Origin: an uncultured Ruaniaceae bacterium
GTDB taxonomy: Bacteria > Actinomycetota > Actinomycetes > Actinomycetales > Beutenbergiaceae
Assembly (NCBI GenBank): GCA_938004115.1
Contig: CALKWS010000092.1
Span: 1 to 11,901, forward strand
Length of the DNA: 11,901 bases
Direction: 5' to 3'
Every line of letters begins with the position of its first letter. Position 1 is the stretch's first letter. Positions 1 through 6,638 of the stretch are shown here, piece after piece. A program made the position numbers and the translations under genes. The notes beneath the pieces are model-generated. The model worked only from the letters and a program-made list of their open reading frames with translations, had not been told where the DNA came from and ran no database searches.

Positions 1-80
1 AGGGGACATCGATCGGCCCTCCACGCCACAAACACCGACCAACCGCCCCCTGGACCAGGCACCCAGCCGGACCAGGACCC

Positions 81-115
81 TGCCCCGGCGGGGGCACGTA
101 AGCCCCAACGGGGGC
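81..115 (+). terminator. two small GC hairpins upstream of the kinase gene
   Basis: TGCCCC (81-86) pairs with GGGGCA (91-96) across a 4-base loop, and GCCCC (102-106) pairs with GGGGC (111-115) across a 4-base loop. No T-run follows either stem. They could end transcription from a gene left of the window or be chance in GC-rich DNA. The rest of 1-196 shows no gene I can support. Confidence 0.2.
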
Positions 116-196
116 CCACAGCGCGCGATGGTAGGGAAAACCCCCGGTTGAATTGACCTGTCAGCACCGTGGTTCCGGACCCTTAGGCCCCGTAGC

Positions 197-1405
197 GTGA
201 ACGCCGTGACATCCAAACTCATCACCTTCTGGTCCAGGGCAGTCGACCTGCTGCTGGATTTCATCATCGGGACCTTCTGGGTGACGCTGTACATCACCCT
301 GATGGCCACCGGCATCCCTCTGATCCTGCTCGCCGGCGTGGGCGTCCTGGTGCTGCTCGGCACCGGCGCGCTCACCCGGCTCTCGGGGTACATCGAACGC
401 CACCGGGCGATGGCCCTGCACAACGTGGCCATCGAGCCCCCGGTGCGCAAACGCACCACCCGCACCGACTGGCTGCGCCCCTTCGCCCAGGGCCTGGTGG
501 ACCTGACCGACCCGGTCACCTGGCGGGCCCTGGCCCACCACCTGGTCACCATGGTGCTCGGCGCGGGCCTGTTGTTCATCATCGCCGCCGGCACCGGCCT
601 GACCGAGTGGTTCACCATGACCGCCGCCGCCGGCCCCACCTCGCCGGCGGTCCCGATCCTCGCGGGTCTGGTCACGCTGCTGGTGACCGTCCTGTACATC
701 ATCTACGCCGGCCGCCTGGACCGGGTGCAGAGCGAGGCTCTGCTCGGGGTGCCCAGGTCCGAACAACTGGCCGGCCGGGTGGATCAACTCGCCGAGGCCC
801 GTAAGGGTGCCGTGGACGCCGCCGAGACCGAGCGACGCCGGTTCGAACGTGACCTGCACGATGGGGTCCAACCTCGCCTGGTCTCCACGGCGATGACCCT
901 GGGCATGGCCCGCGCCCGCTTCGATCAGGACCCCGACGCCGCCCGGGAGTTGCTCGACGACGCCCACCAGGAGATCAAGGAGTCCATCACCGAACTGCGT
1001 CAGTTGGCCCGCGGCATGCACCCCGCGGTGCTCGCCGACCGGGGCCTGGATGCGGCGCTGTCCGCCGTGGCCTCCCGCAGCCCCGTGCCGGTGCACCTGC
1101 AGGTGAACCTGCCCGGCCGTCTGGACGGGGAGACCGAGGCGGTCTTGTACTTCGTGGTCGCCGAGGCCCTGACGAACGTCGCCAAGCACGCCGGCGCCGG
1201 CCGGGCCCACGTCCTGATCGAGCGGTACCCGGACCGCGTCGTCGCCCGGGTCTGGGACGACGGCCGCGGCTCCGCCGTCATCACACCCGGAGGCGGCCTC
1301 AGCGGCATCCAGGACCGGGTGCGCGCCGCGGGCGGATCGTTCGCCCTCAATTCCCCGGCCGGTGGGCCGACCGAGATCGTGGTGGAGGTGCCATGCGTAT
1401 CGTGA
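197..1405 (+). CDS. membrane sensor histidine kinase, NarL/LiaS-like
   Basis: Sensor kinase of a two-component pair; it should autophosphorylate and pass phosphate to the regulator encoded directly downstream. The N-terminal 170 residues hold about four hydrophobic helices (roughly 20-55 and 115-172) and resemble the actinobacterial putative-sensor domain. A HisKA_3 dimerisation helix follows, with the motif RDLHDGVQPRL and phospho-acceptor His221. The ATPase domain shows the N box around EALTNVAKH (Asn327), the G1 motif DDGRG (354-358) and the G2 motif GGGLSGI. The signal sensed cannot be read from sequence. The start is uncertain: GTG 197 has only a weak TTAGG upstream, while GTG 206 would fit a leaderless start behind a TAGCGT -10-like box at 193-198. 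The 3' end overlaps the regulator by 13 bp, implying translational coupling. Family call firm; ligand unknown. Confidence 0.93.
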   Translation: MNAVTSKLITFWSRAVDLLLDFIIGTFWVTLYITLMATGIPLILLAGVGVLVLLGTGALTRLSGYIERHRAMALHNVAIEPPVRKRTTRTDWLRPFAQGLVDLTDPVTWRALAHHLVTMVLGAGLLFIIAAGTGLTEWFTMTAAAGPTSPAVPILAGLVTLLVTVLYIIYAGRLDRVQSEALLGVPRSEQLAGRVDQLAEARKGAVDAAETERRRFERDLHDGVQPRLVSTAMTLGMARARFDQDPDAARELLDDAHQEIKESITELRQLARGMHPAVLADRGLDAALSAVASRSPVPVHLQVNLPGRLDGETEAVLYFVVAEALTNVAKHAGAGRAHVLIERYPDRVVARVWDDGRGSAVITPGGGLSGIQDRVRAAGGSFALNSPAGGPTEIVVEVPCVS

Positions 1406-2058
1406 TCGCCGAGGACTCGGTGTTGCTCCGCGCCGGCCTGGAGCGGCTGCTCACCGACGCCGGCCATGAGGTGGTCGCGGGGGTGTCCACCGCCAACGAG
1501 TTGCTGCGCGCGGTGGACACCCACGAACCGGATCTGGCGGTGGTGGACGTCCGGATGCCACCCACGTTCTCCGACGAGGGCATCCGGGCGGCGGTGCTGA
1601 TCCGCTCCCAGAATCCCGACACCTGCGTGCTGGTGCTCTCCCAGTACGTGGAGGAGCGCTACGCGGCCGAGCTCATCGCCCACGACACCGCCGGCCTGGG
1701 CTACCTGCTCAAGGACCGGGTGGCCGACGTGGAGGACTTCCTCACCGCCGTCACCACGGTCGGCGCCGGTGGGACCGCCCTCGACCCAGAAGTGGTCGCC
1801 CAGATCCTGGTGCGCTCCCGTCGGGTGAACGAACTGGCCTCGCTCACGGTGCGCGAACGGGAGGTGCTGGCGGCGATGGCAGCCGGCGACGCCAACCGCA
1901 CCATCGCCGAGAAGCTACACATCACCGACGGCGCCGTGGAGAAACACATCTCCTCGATCTTCACCAAGTTGAACCTGTCCACCGAGCAGACCGGCAACCG
2001 CCGGGTGCTGGCGGTGCTGCGATACCTGCAGCACGAGAACGGCGGGACGACGACGTGA
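1393..2058 (+). CDS. NarL/LuxR-family response regulator
   Basis: Cognate response regulator of the overlapping kinase gene. The receiver domain covers residues 1-120, with acidic Glu7-Asp8, predicted phospho-acceptor Asp52 (VVDVRMP) and conserved Lys107 (LLKDRV). A LuxR-type helix-turn-helix lies at about 150-195: LTVREREVL, the recognition region ITDGAVEKHISSIF, then KLNL. At 221 residues it has the usual length for the family. The ATG at 1393 lies inside the end of the kinase gene in another frame, so it is probably translated by coupling. Targets are not visible from sequence. The DUF4097 gene 79 bp downstream is the obvious candidate, which is inference from position only. Confidence 0.95.
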   Translation: MRIVIAEDSVLLRAGLERLLTDAGHEVVAGVSTANELLRAVDTHEPDLAVVDVRMPPTFSDEGIRAAVLIRSQNPDTCVLVLSQYVEERYAAELIAHDTAGLGYLLKDRVADVEDFLTAVTTVGAGGTALDPEVVAQILVRSRRVNELASLTVREREVLAAMAAGDANRTIAEKLHITDGAVEKHISSIFTKLNLSTEQTGNRRVLAVLRYLQHENGGTTT

Positions 2059-2137
2059 ACGAACTCTGCGGAACCGGCGCACATCGCACGACTTCCGCCC
2101 GATCCAGTACGGCCCAGATCTCACCGAAGGACACCCC

Positions 2138-2986
2138 ATGACCACCACCACTTACCCGCCGCCGCCCGCGCAGGCGCCCGGCCCGGCCCGCCCGAACGGC
2201 GCGCTGCGCGGGATCCTGCTACTCATCGGTTCGGTCCTGCTGATCGGCCTGCTCGTCAACGCCGGCATGCGGATCGTGCAACTCGCCGGATACGAGGACC
2301 ACAGCGGCATCCACGAGGTGACCGAACCGGTGGACAGCATCGCGCTGGATACCGCCGCAACCGACGTGATCGTCCAGTACGGCGACGTGCCGCACCCTCG
2401 GATCGACTTCGACCAGGCCCGCGATGACCAGGCCCTGCGGTACGACGTCCGCGGCGGTGAACTGCGCGTCGACGTCGACCAGCGGCGCGGCTTCTGGTTC
2501 TTCGGCCCCTCGATCGGCTTCGGCTCCCGCAGCAGCGAGTTGACCCTCACGCTGCCCCGGGGCCTCACCGGGGCCGACCTATCACTGAACACCACCGCCG
2601 GCGACGTGCAGGCACACGGGGAGTACGGCGCGCTCGACGTCGACACCACCGCGGGCCAGTTGCTGCTCAGCGGGGCGGCGGAGTCGGTTCAGATGGACAG
2701 CACCGCTGCCTCGGTGCGGGCGCAGGACTTCGCCACCACCGGACCGGTGCGCGTGGACATCACGGCCGGGGAACTGCGCTTCGAGGCCGCGGACCTCCCC
2801 TCGGCCATCGACGTCTCCTCCACCGCCGCCTCGGTGCGATTCGAACTCCCGCCCGGAGAGTACGAGATCCGCACCGACATCACCGCTGCAGGCGTCAACC
2901 AGGGCGTGTCCAGCACCGCCGGTGCCGAGCGGGTGTACACCTTCGACGCCACCGCCGGCGAGGTGGTGCTGGCCGAACGCCCCTGA
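2138..2986 (+). CDS. membrane-anchored DUF4097 beta-strand-repeat protein
   Basis: A short Pro-rich cytoplasmic N-terminus (residues 1-20) is followed by one transmembrane helix (about 22-45) and an extracytoplasmic domain. That domain is built of alternating short beta repeats with the recurring motif (D/S)xTAG(D/E/Q) or STAASV. Examples are VDTTAGQLLL, MDSTAASVRA, VDITAGELRF and FDATAGEVVL. This is the pattern of the DUF4097 putative-adhesin family, a right-handed beta solenoid also seen in LiaG-like proteins. The ATG has a good GAAGGA ribosome site (2126-2131) six bases upstream. Lying 79 bp behind the kinase/regulator pair, it is likely part of the same transcription unit and may be an output or accessory of envelope sensing. 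No catalytic residues are recognisable. Biochemical function unknown. Confidence 0.85.
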   Translation: MTTTTYPPPPAQAPGPARPNGALRGILLLIGSVLLIGLLVNAGMRIVQLAGYEDHSGIHEVTEPVDSIALDTAATDVIVQYGDVPHPRIDFDQARDDQALRYDVRGGELRVDVDQRRGFWFFGPSIGFGSRSSELTLTLPRGLTGADLSLNTTAGDVQAHGEYGALDVDTTAGQLLLSGAAESVQMDSTAASVRAQDFATTGPVRVDITAGELRFEAADLPSAIDVSSTAASVRFELPPGEYEIRTDITAAGVNQGVSSTAGAERVYTFDATAGEVVLAERP

Positions 2987-3010
2987 GCACACCTGAGCAC
3001 ACCTGAGCCA
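2981..3010 (+). repeat. 10-bp tandem repeat across a stop codon
   Basis: About three copies of ACCTGAGCAC with a 10-bp period. The stop codon TGA (2984-2986) of the DUF4097 gene lies in the first copy. Copy 1 differs at its first base and copy 3 at its last two. It looks like replication slippage; the extra copies lie beyond the stop and do not change the protein. Confidence 0.7.
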
Positions 3011-3012
3011 CT

Positions 3013-3043
3013 GGGCCGGTCCCGTCTCCCCCGGGGCCGGCCC
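3013..3043 (+). terminator. possible rho-independent-like hairpin after the DUF4097 gene
   Basis: GGGCCGG (3013-3019) pairs perfectly with CCGGCCC (3037-3043) around a 17-base loop. It lies 27 bp past the stop codon and before the promoter of the next unit. There is no T-tract, as is common in high-GC actinobacteria, so termination is plausible but unproven. Confidence 0.35.
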
Positions 3044-3150
3044 GGCTTGTGCCGCCACCGCCGTCAGCACCACCCCGGTCCCGCCGGACAATGATCGCCG
3101 GGCCGACATCGCCGTCGCGCCATCCCCAGCGAAACCGGCGCACTATTCAG

Positions 3151-3177
3151 TTGCACGATATATCGGGCTGCTATACA
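3151..3177 (+). promoter_or_regulatory. promoter and likely PadR operator
   Basis: TTGCAC (3151-3156) and TATACA (3172-3177) form a candidate promoter with a short 15-bp spacer. The perfect 10-bp palindrome CGATATATCG (3156-3165) lies between the two boxes. The near-repeats CTATTCAG (3143-3150) and CTATACAG (3171-3178) flank it 28 bp apart. The patch is unusually AT-rich for this window. A dimeric repressor bound at the palindrome would block the promoter, which suggests autoregulation by the PadR protein encoded 60 bp downstream. Confidence 0.5.
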
Positions 3178-3238
3178 GTCACGCTGAGTAAAGAGCGGGC
3201 AGATCGCAAGGCCCGACGGCGACAGACGAGGAGGGGTG

Positions 3239-3559
3239 ATGGCGAGGAGTCCGCGGTTGCCGCTGACCGAGACGGTCTACTACATCCTGCTGGCGCTCCT
3301 GCAGCCCGCCCACGGGTACCTGATCATGTCCCGCGTCGAGGAGTTGAGCATGGGGCAGGTACGGCTCGCCCCGGGCACGCTCTACGGCGCCCTGGACAAC
3401 CTGGTCAAACAGCGCCTGATCGCGCGGGTGCCCAGCGATGACCCGCGCCGAAAGGTGTACCGGATCACCGACGGCGGAGCCGACGTACTGGCGCAGGACG
3501 CCCGGCGCATGGCGCACATGATCGAGGCCTACGAGCAGGCGCAAGGAGCGGAACGGTGA
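3239..3559 (+). CDS. PadR-family transcriptional regulator
   Basis: Small winged-helix repressor of about 106 residues, the length of the short PadR (PadR-s2-like) class without a long C-terminal domain. The family pattern is clear: an early LALLQPAHGYLIMSRVEEL helix pair, the recognition region LAPGTLYGALDNLVKQRLI, the wing DDPRRKVYRIT, then a C-terminal dimerisation helix. ATG 3239 is chosen over the adjacent in-frame GTG 3236 because AGGAGG (3229-3234) is then four bases away instead of one. Its end overlaps the next start by 4 bp (GTGA), so PadR and the DUF2812 protein are made together. It probably represses its own operon through the palindrome in the promoter. The inducer is unknown. 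Confidence 0.93.
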   Translation: MARSPRLPLTETVYYILLALLQPAHGYLIMSRVEELSMGQVRLAPGTLYGALDNLVKQRLIARVPSDDPRRKVYRITDGGADVLAQDARRMAHMIEAYEQAQGAER

Positions 3560-4194
3560 CCACGACGAGCAAACTGAAGTTCTTCCGGAACTTCGACAAG
3601 GAAGAAGCCTGGCTGAACCGGATGGCCGCCGAGGGTTGGCTGCTGACCAAAGCCGGGCTGCGGTACCGGTTCGAATCCGCCATGCCCGGGGCGGCCGTGG
3701 TGCGGGTGGACTACCAGCCCCAGATGCCCCAGTCGGACTTCGATGACTACGTCAGCCTCTTCCAGGACTCCGGGTGGCGCCACCTGCACGGGTCCCGGCT
3801 CGGCGGCCCGCAGTACTTCGCCTCGACCGGCACGGGTCCGGACGCCGAGGCGGACTCTGGTTCGGAGATCTTCTCCGACGACGACTCCAAGGCCCAGCGC
3901 TACCGGCGCTCCCTCCTCGCCCACGGCGGGGTGCTACTCATGTTCCTGGTGTTCTCCCTGTCGCTGTGGCCGCTGGACCTGCTGTCGGTGCCGCCGCGGG
4001 AGTGGTACCTCACCGAGGGCCTGTGGGACATGCAGGGGGTGGAGTTCCTCGGGGCGTTCCTGTTCGAGACGATCTTCGTGATCTTCCGGGTGGGTATCCC
4101 ACTCGCCGCCCCGGTGATCTCGCTGTACTGCGCGGCGGTCATCGCCTACCAAGGCGTGTTGTACCGGCGTGCCACGGCACCACAGGTCGCCTGA
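3556..4194 (+). CDS. DUF2812 membrane protein, PadR partner
   Basis: The N-terminal part (residues about 6-90) carries the DUF2812 signature: FFRNFDKEEAWLNRMAAEGW near the start, followed by YRFE, VDYQPQ and the aromatic SGWRHL segment. An acidic linker (about 95-112) leads to a hydrophobic helix (about 120-142) and then one long or two short helices (about 163-202). DUF2812 proteins are commonly encoded directly after PadR genes, as here. They are generally thought to act with the regulator in signalling or envelope adaptation, but no reaction is established. The GTG start overlaps the PadR stop, giving tight coupling. What it senses or does is unknown. Confidence 0.85.
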   Translation: MTTTSKLKFFRNFDKEEAWLNRMAAEGWLLTKAGLRYRFESAMPGAAVVRVDYQPQMPQSDFDDYVSLFQDSGWRHLHGSRLGGPQYFASTGTGPDAEADSGSEIFSDDDSKAQRYRRSLLAHGGVLLMFLVFSLSLWPLDLLSVPPREWYLTEGLWDMQGVEFLGAFLFETIFVIFRVGIPLAAPVISLYCAAVIAYQGVLYRRATAPQVA

Positions 4195-4258
4195 GCCGGT
4201 CTGCGTGGGGCCCACCAGGCCTGCCCGCCGTCCAGCTGCTCCGCGCCGGCGGGGCTGT

Positions 4259-4270
4259 CAGGATGCGACC
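4259..4270 (+). promoter_or_regulatory. -10-like box for a leaderless start
   Basis: CAGGAT (4259-4264) ends six bases before ATG 4271, the spacing that places transcription initiation at or next to the start codon. No purine-rich ribosome site lies in the usual window, so a leaderless transcript is likely. Confidence 0.4.
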
Positions 4271-4765
4271 ATGCCAACCTCACCCCAGCTGGATAGCGAC
4301 CTCGCCGACCGCGCCGCCCTGGTGGGCGAGGCCGCCCTGGGCCGGGGCCTGCTGGTGGCCACCGCTGAGTCGCTGACCAGCGGGTTGGTCGCGGTCCACC
4401 TCGGAGCCGCGCCGCAGTCCGCCGACTGGTTCACCGGCGGCGTGGTGGCCTACACCGTCGATGCCAAGCAGCGCGGCCTGGACGTGCCGCCCGGGCCGGT
4501 GATCTCCCGTCAATGCGCCACCTCGATGGCCGACGGCGCAGCCCGGCTGTTGGCGGCCGACGTCGCCGTGGGCACAACCGGGGTGGGCGGACCCGACGAG
4601 CAGGAGGGACAGCCGGTGGGGACGGTGTTCATCGGCGTGCACACCCGGGAGGGCACCACCTGCACCGAGCACCGCTTCGACGGCGACCCTCAGGAGATCC
4701 TCCACGCCGTTACCGCCGAAGCGCTCGACCAGTTGCACCGGGCCATCACCGGCCCGGGCGGGTGA
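4271..4765 (+). CDS. CinA C-terminal-domain protein (nicotinamide-nucleotide amidase type)
   Basis: A 164-residue stand-alone CinA C-terminal domain. Members such as E. coli PncC hydrolyse NMN to nicotinate mononucleotide and ammonia in NAD recycling. Family motifs are visible in order: ATAESLTSGLVA near residue 31; the FTGGVVAYTVDAKQRGLDV segment; the helix VISRQCATSMADGAARLLAAD; and the loop TTGVGGPDEQEGQPVGTVFIGVH. The common Cys after Glu-Ser is Leu here (ESLTSG), as I recall in other actinobacterial stand-alone members. The long N-terminal competence-damage domain of full CinA is absent. The ATG is chosen because it opens the conserved domain after a short leader and follows a -10-like box. 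Upstream in-frame starts would overlap the preceding gene. Activity is inferred from family only. Confidence 0.88.
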   Translation: MPTSPQLDSDLADRAALVGEAALGRGLLVATAESLTSGLVAVHLGAAPQSADWFTGGVVAYTVDAKQRGLDVPPGPVISRQCATSMADGAARLLAADVAVGTTGVGGPDEQEGQPVGTVFIGVHTREGTTCTEHRFDGDPQEILHAVTAEALDQLHRAITGPGG

Positions 4766-5067
4766 GCGCGACCGGGCAGTGCGTGCAGGACGGATAACTC
4801 GGCGCCCGGTTCGGTGGTGTCGGCGAACACCGGTGCGGCCCTGCGGGTGCGTGTGCACCGGTACTTCCTGGCGCCGGTCCCGGTTCGGATGCACCTGCGC
4901 TGAGGTTTTCTGCGCCGTCGGTTCATGCACCGCAGACCTTGACCGAGGCATCGGGACAGGCGGAAAATGGCACCCACCGCACCGGCCCACGACCTCTCGG
5001 CCGCTGGTCGGAACCGGCACGAGGTGCGGGCGCCGACTCCCTCGACTCCCGCAGGAGACGAGGCGGA
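4766..5067 (+). other. 302-bp intergenic region, no convincing gene
   Basis: No gene is supported here. Reading on in the cinA frame past its stop gives a 45-codon stretch to a stop at 4901-4903. It has plausible codons and a YFLAPVPVRMHLR tail, but no start or ribosome site. It may be a remnant or chance. The second half carries a candidate promoter (4939-4968) and the ribosome site for the FAD oxidoreductase. Confidence 0.6.
4939..4968 (+). promoter_or_regulatory. candidate promoter of the FAD oxidoreductase gene
   Basis: TTGACC (4939-4944) and GAAAAT (4963-4968) are separated by 18 bp, close to the housekeeping consensus. The predicted transcript starts near 4975, leaving a leader of roughly 90 bases before ATG 5068. 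This argues against the longer reading frame that would start with the same TTG at 4939. Confidence 0.4.
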
Positions 5068-6456
5068 ATGTCCGCGGCCACCGTGTCCGTGCAGGACATC
5101 GAGACACTTCGCAACCAGATGGGCGGCAGCATCCTCGCCCGCGGGGATCCCGGTTACGAGCAGCACCGGCCCATCTGGAACGCCATGGTCGATGCCTACC
5201 CGGCGCTGCTGGTGCGCGTCACGAGCGCCGGCGACATCGCCGCGGCCCTCGACTTCGCACGCTCCCGCGGCCTGCCGGTCGCGGTCCGCGGCGGCGGCCA
5301 CAACGTAGCCGGCAACGGCACCGTGCCCGACGGCGTGGTCATCGACCTGAGCCTGCTCAACACTGTTCAGGTGCTGGCGGATGAGGCGATCGTCCGGGTG
5401 GGCGGCGGCGCCGTGCTCGGCGACGTGGACCGGGCGACCGCGCCGTTCGGCCTGGCGGTACCACTCGGCGTCATCTCCCGCACCGGCGTCGGTGGTCTGG
5501 CCCTCGGCGGCGGGCTCGGCTGGCTCACCCGGGCGCACGGGCTGACAGCGGACAACCTCCTCGATGCTCGCGTCGTCACCGTCGGCGGCTCACAGGTCTA
5601 CGCGAGTGAGGATCCCGACCTGCTGTGGGGCCTGCGCGGCGGCGGCGGAAACTTCGGCGTGGTGGAATCGTTCACCTTCCGCGCCCACCGGTTGGGTCCG
5701 CAGGTCTACGGGACGAACCTCATCTACCGCGCGCCGCGATGGCGAGCCGCACTGGCCGCGTGGGAGGAGTGGACGCGGGACCTTCCGGACCAGATGCAGT
5801 CGATCATCACGGGGCTCACCCCGCCCCCGGAGTTGCAGATCGGCTCCGAGCCGGTGCTGCTCGTCGCCGCGGCGTGGGCCGGTAGCGACATGACCGAGGG
5901 CGAGCGCCTCGTGGCCGATCTTCGGGCCGCCGCTCCGCCCGATGAGGAGGACAGCGGCCCGCTCCAGTGGACCGAGTGGCAGTCCGCGGTCGATTTCATC
6001 TTTCCCCACGGCGTGCGCGGCTACTGGAAGAACGCGTCCTTCGACCGCCTCGACGACGCGGTCATCGACGTCCTGGAGCGCCGCGGTACCGAACAGACCT
6101 GGCAGGGCACCGCCTTCGACATCCACCACATGGGCGGTGCGTTCGCCCGCGTCCCAGCCGGCGACACCCCGTTCCCGGCCCGCACCGCACGCTTCTGGCT
6201 CAACATCTACGGTTTCTGGAAGGACGCGGGTGACGACGCGGCACGCACGGCATTCGTGCGGGACTTCGCCGCCGACGTTGCGCCCTTCGTGACCAGCGGG
6301 CGCTACGTCAACTTCACCTCCCGCGATCATCGCGGCCCCCGGGCCGCCGCCGAAGCGGTCTACGACCCGCCGACCCTCGCGCGCCTGGTAGCGCTCAAAC
6401 GCCGTTACGACCCGGGCAACCTGCTGCGCCGCAACCACAACATCCCGCCGGACTGA
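5068..6456 (+). CDS. BBE-family FAD-linked oxidoreductase
   Basis: Flavin oxidase of the berberine-bridge-enzyme type, 462 residues, the normal length. Residues about 40-210 form the FAD-binding (PCMH-type) domain. RGGGHNVAGN holds His78, the expected site of 8-alpha-histidyl FAD attachment. In the segment GVISRTGVGGLALGGGLGWL the Cys that forms the second flavin bond in plant BBE is replaced, so FAD is predicted to be singly attached. The C-terminal BBE element is present: YVNF, then LARLVALKRRYDPGNLLRRNHNI. No signal peptide is seen. Such bacterial enzymes oxidise sugars, alcohols or secondary metabolites; the substrate cannot be told here. ATG 5068 follows a purine-rich AGGAGACGAGGCGGA and starts the conserved fold. 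Upstream in-frame codons encode low-complexity Arg/Gly sequence unlike the family. Confidence 0.93.
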   Translation: MSAATVSVQDIETLRNQMGGSILARGDPGYEQHRPIWNAMVDAYPALLVRVTSAGDIAAALDFARSRGLPVAVRGGGHNVAGNGTVPDGVVIDLSLLNTVQVLADEAIVRVGGGAVLGDVDRATAPFGLAVPLGVISRTGVGGLALGGGLGWLTRAHGLTADNLLDARVVTVGGSQVYASEDPDLLWGLRGGGGNFGVVESFTFRAHRLGPQVYGTNLIYRAPRWRAALAAWEEWTRDLPDQMQSIITGLTPPPELQIGSEPVLLVAAAWAGSDMTEGERLVADLRAAAPPDEEDSGPLQWTEWQSAVDFIFPHGVRGYWKNASFDRLDDAVIDVLERRGTEQTWQGTAFDIHHMGGAFARVPAGDTPFPARTARFWLNIYGFWKDAGDDAARTAFVRDFAADVAPFVTSGRYVNFTSRDHRGPRAAAEAVYDPPTLARLVALKRRYDPGNLLRRNHNIPPD

Positions 6457-6492
6457 GCGTCGGCAGGCGCCATGTGCCGCGCCGCCGTCGGG

Positions 6493-6508
6493 CGCTTCCG
6501 CGGAAGCG
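6493..6508. repeat. 16-bp perfect palindrome, copy 1
   Basis: CGCTTCCGCGGAAGCG is its own reverse complement. As RNA it would fold with a 6-bp stem and CGCG loop. It lies 36 bp past the oxidoreductase stop, in the gap between two convergent genes. An identical core recurs 90 bp away. Use as a bidirectional terminator or a protein-binding site is possible. Confidence 0.75.
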
Positions 6509-6581
6509 GCCATCACCCCCCGGCCAGCACCGGCGACCAGTGCCACGACCTGCCCCGGCTACCAGTGCCTGGCCGGCAGCG

Positions 6582-6599
6582 GCGCTTCCGCGGAAGCGC
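6582..6599. repeat. 18-bp perfect palindrome, copy 2
   Basis: GCGCTTCCGCGGAAGCGC contains the same 16-bp core (6583-6598) as copy 1, extended by one paired base on each side. It lies 39 bp from the stop of the MFS gene on the other strand, nearly mirroring the distance of copy 1 from its gene. No T-run follows on either strand. The pair probably serves both converging genes. Confidence 0.75.
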
Positions 6600-6638
6600 G
6601 GGCGGTCAGCGTCGCGGGCGGGCGTGACGTCGCGCCAA

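Noticed and set aside
153..188. TTGACC (153-158) with TTAGGC (183-188) as a promoter for the kinase gene
   Set aside because: The spacer would be 24 bp, too long for a sigma-70-type promoter.
4939..5067. 43-codon N-terminal extension of the FAD oxidoreductase from TTG 4939
   Set aside because: The extension is Arg/Gly-rich, unlike the family, and its start codon is part of a TTGACC promoter box. A ribosome site precedes ATG 5068.
4280..5538. Minus-strand open frames spanning the CinA gene and the gap after it
   Set aside because: Arg/Pro/His-rich translations without motifs, overlapping confident plus-strand genes.
5590..6546. Minus-strand frame of 318 codons opposite the FAD oxidoreductase
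   Set aside because: Antisense shadow of a BBE-family gene whose motifs run its full length.
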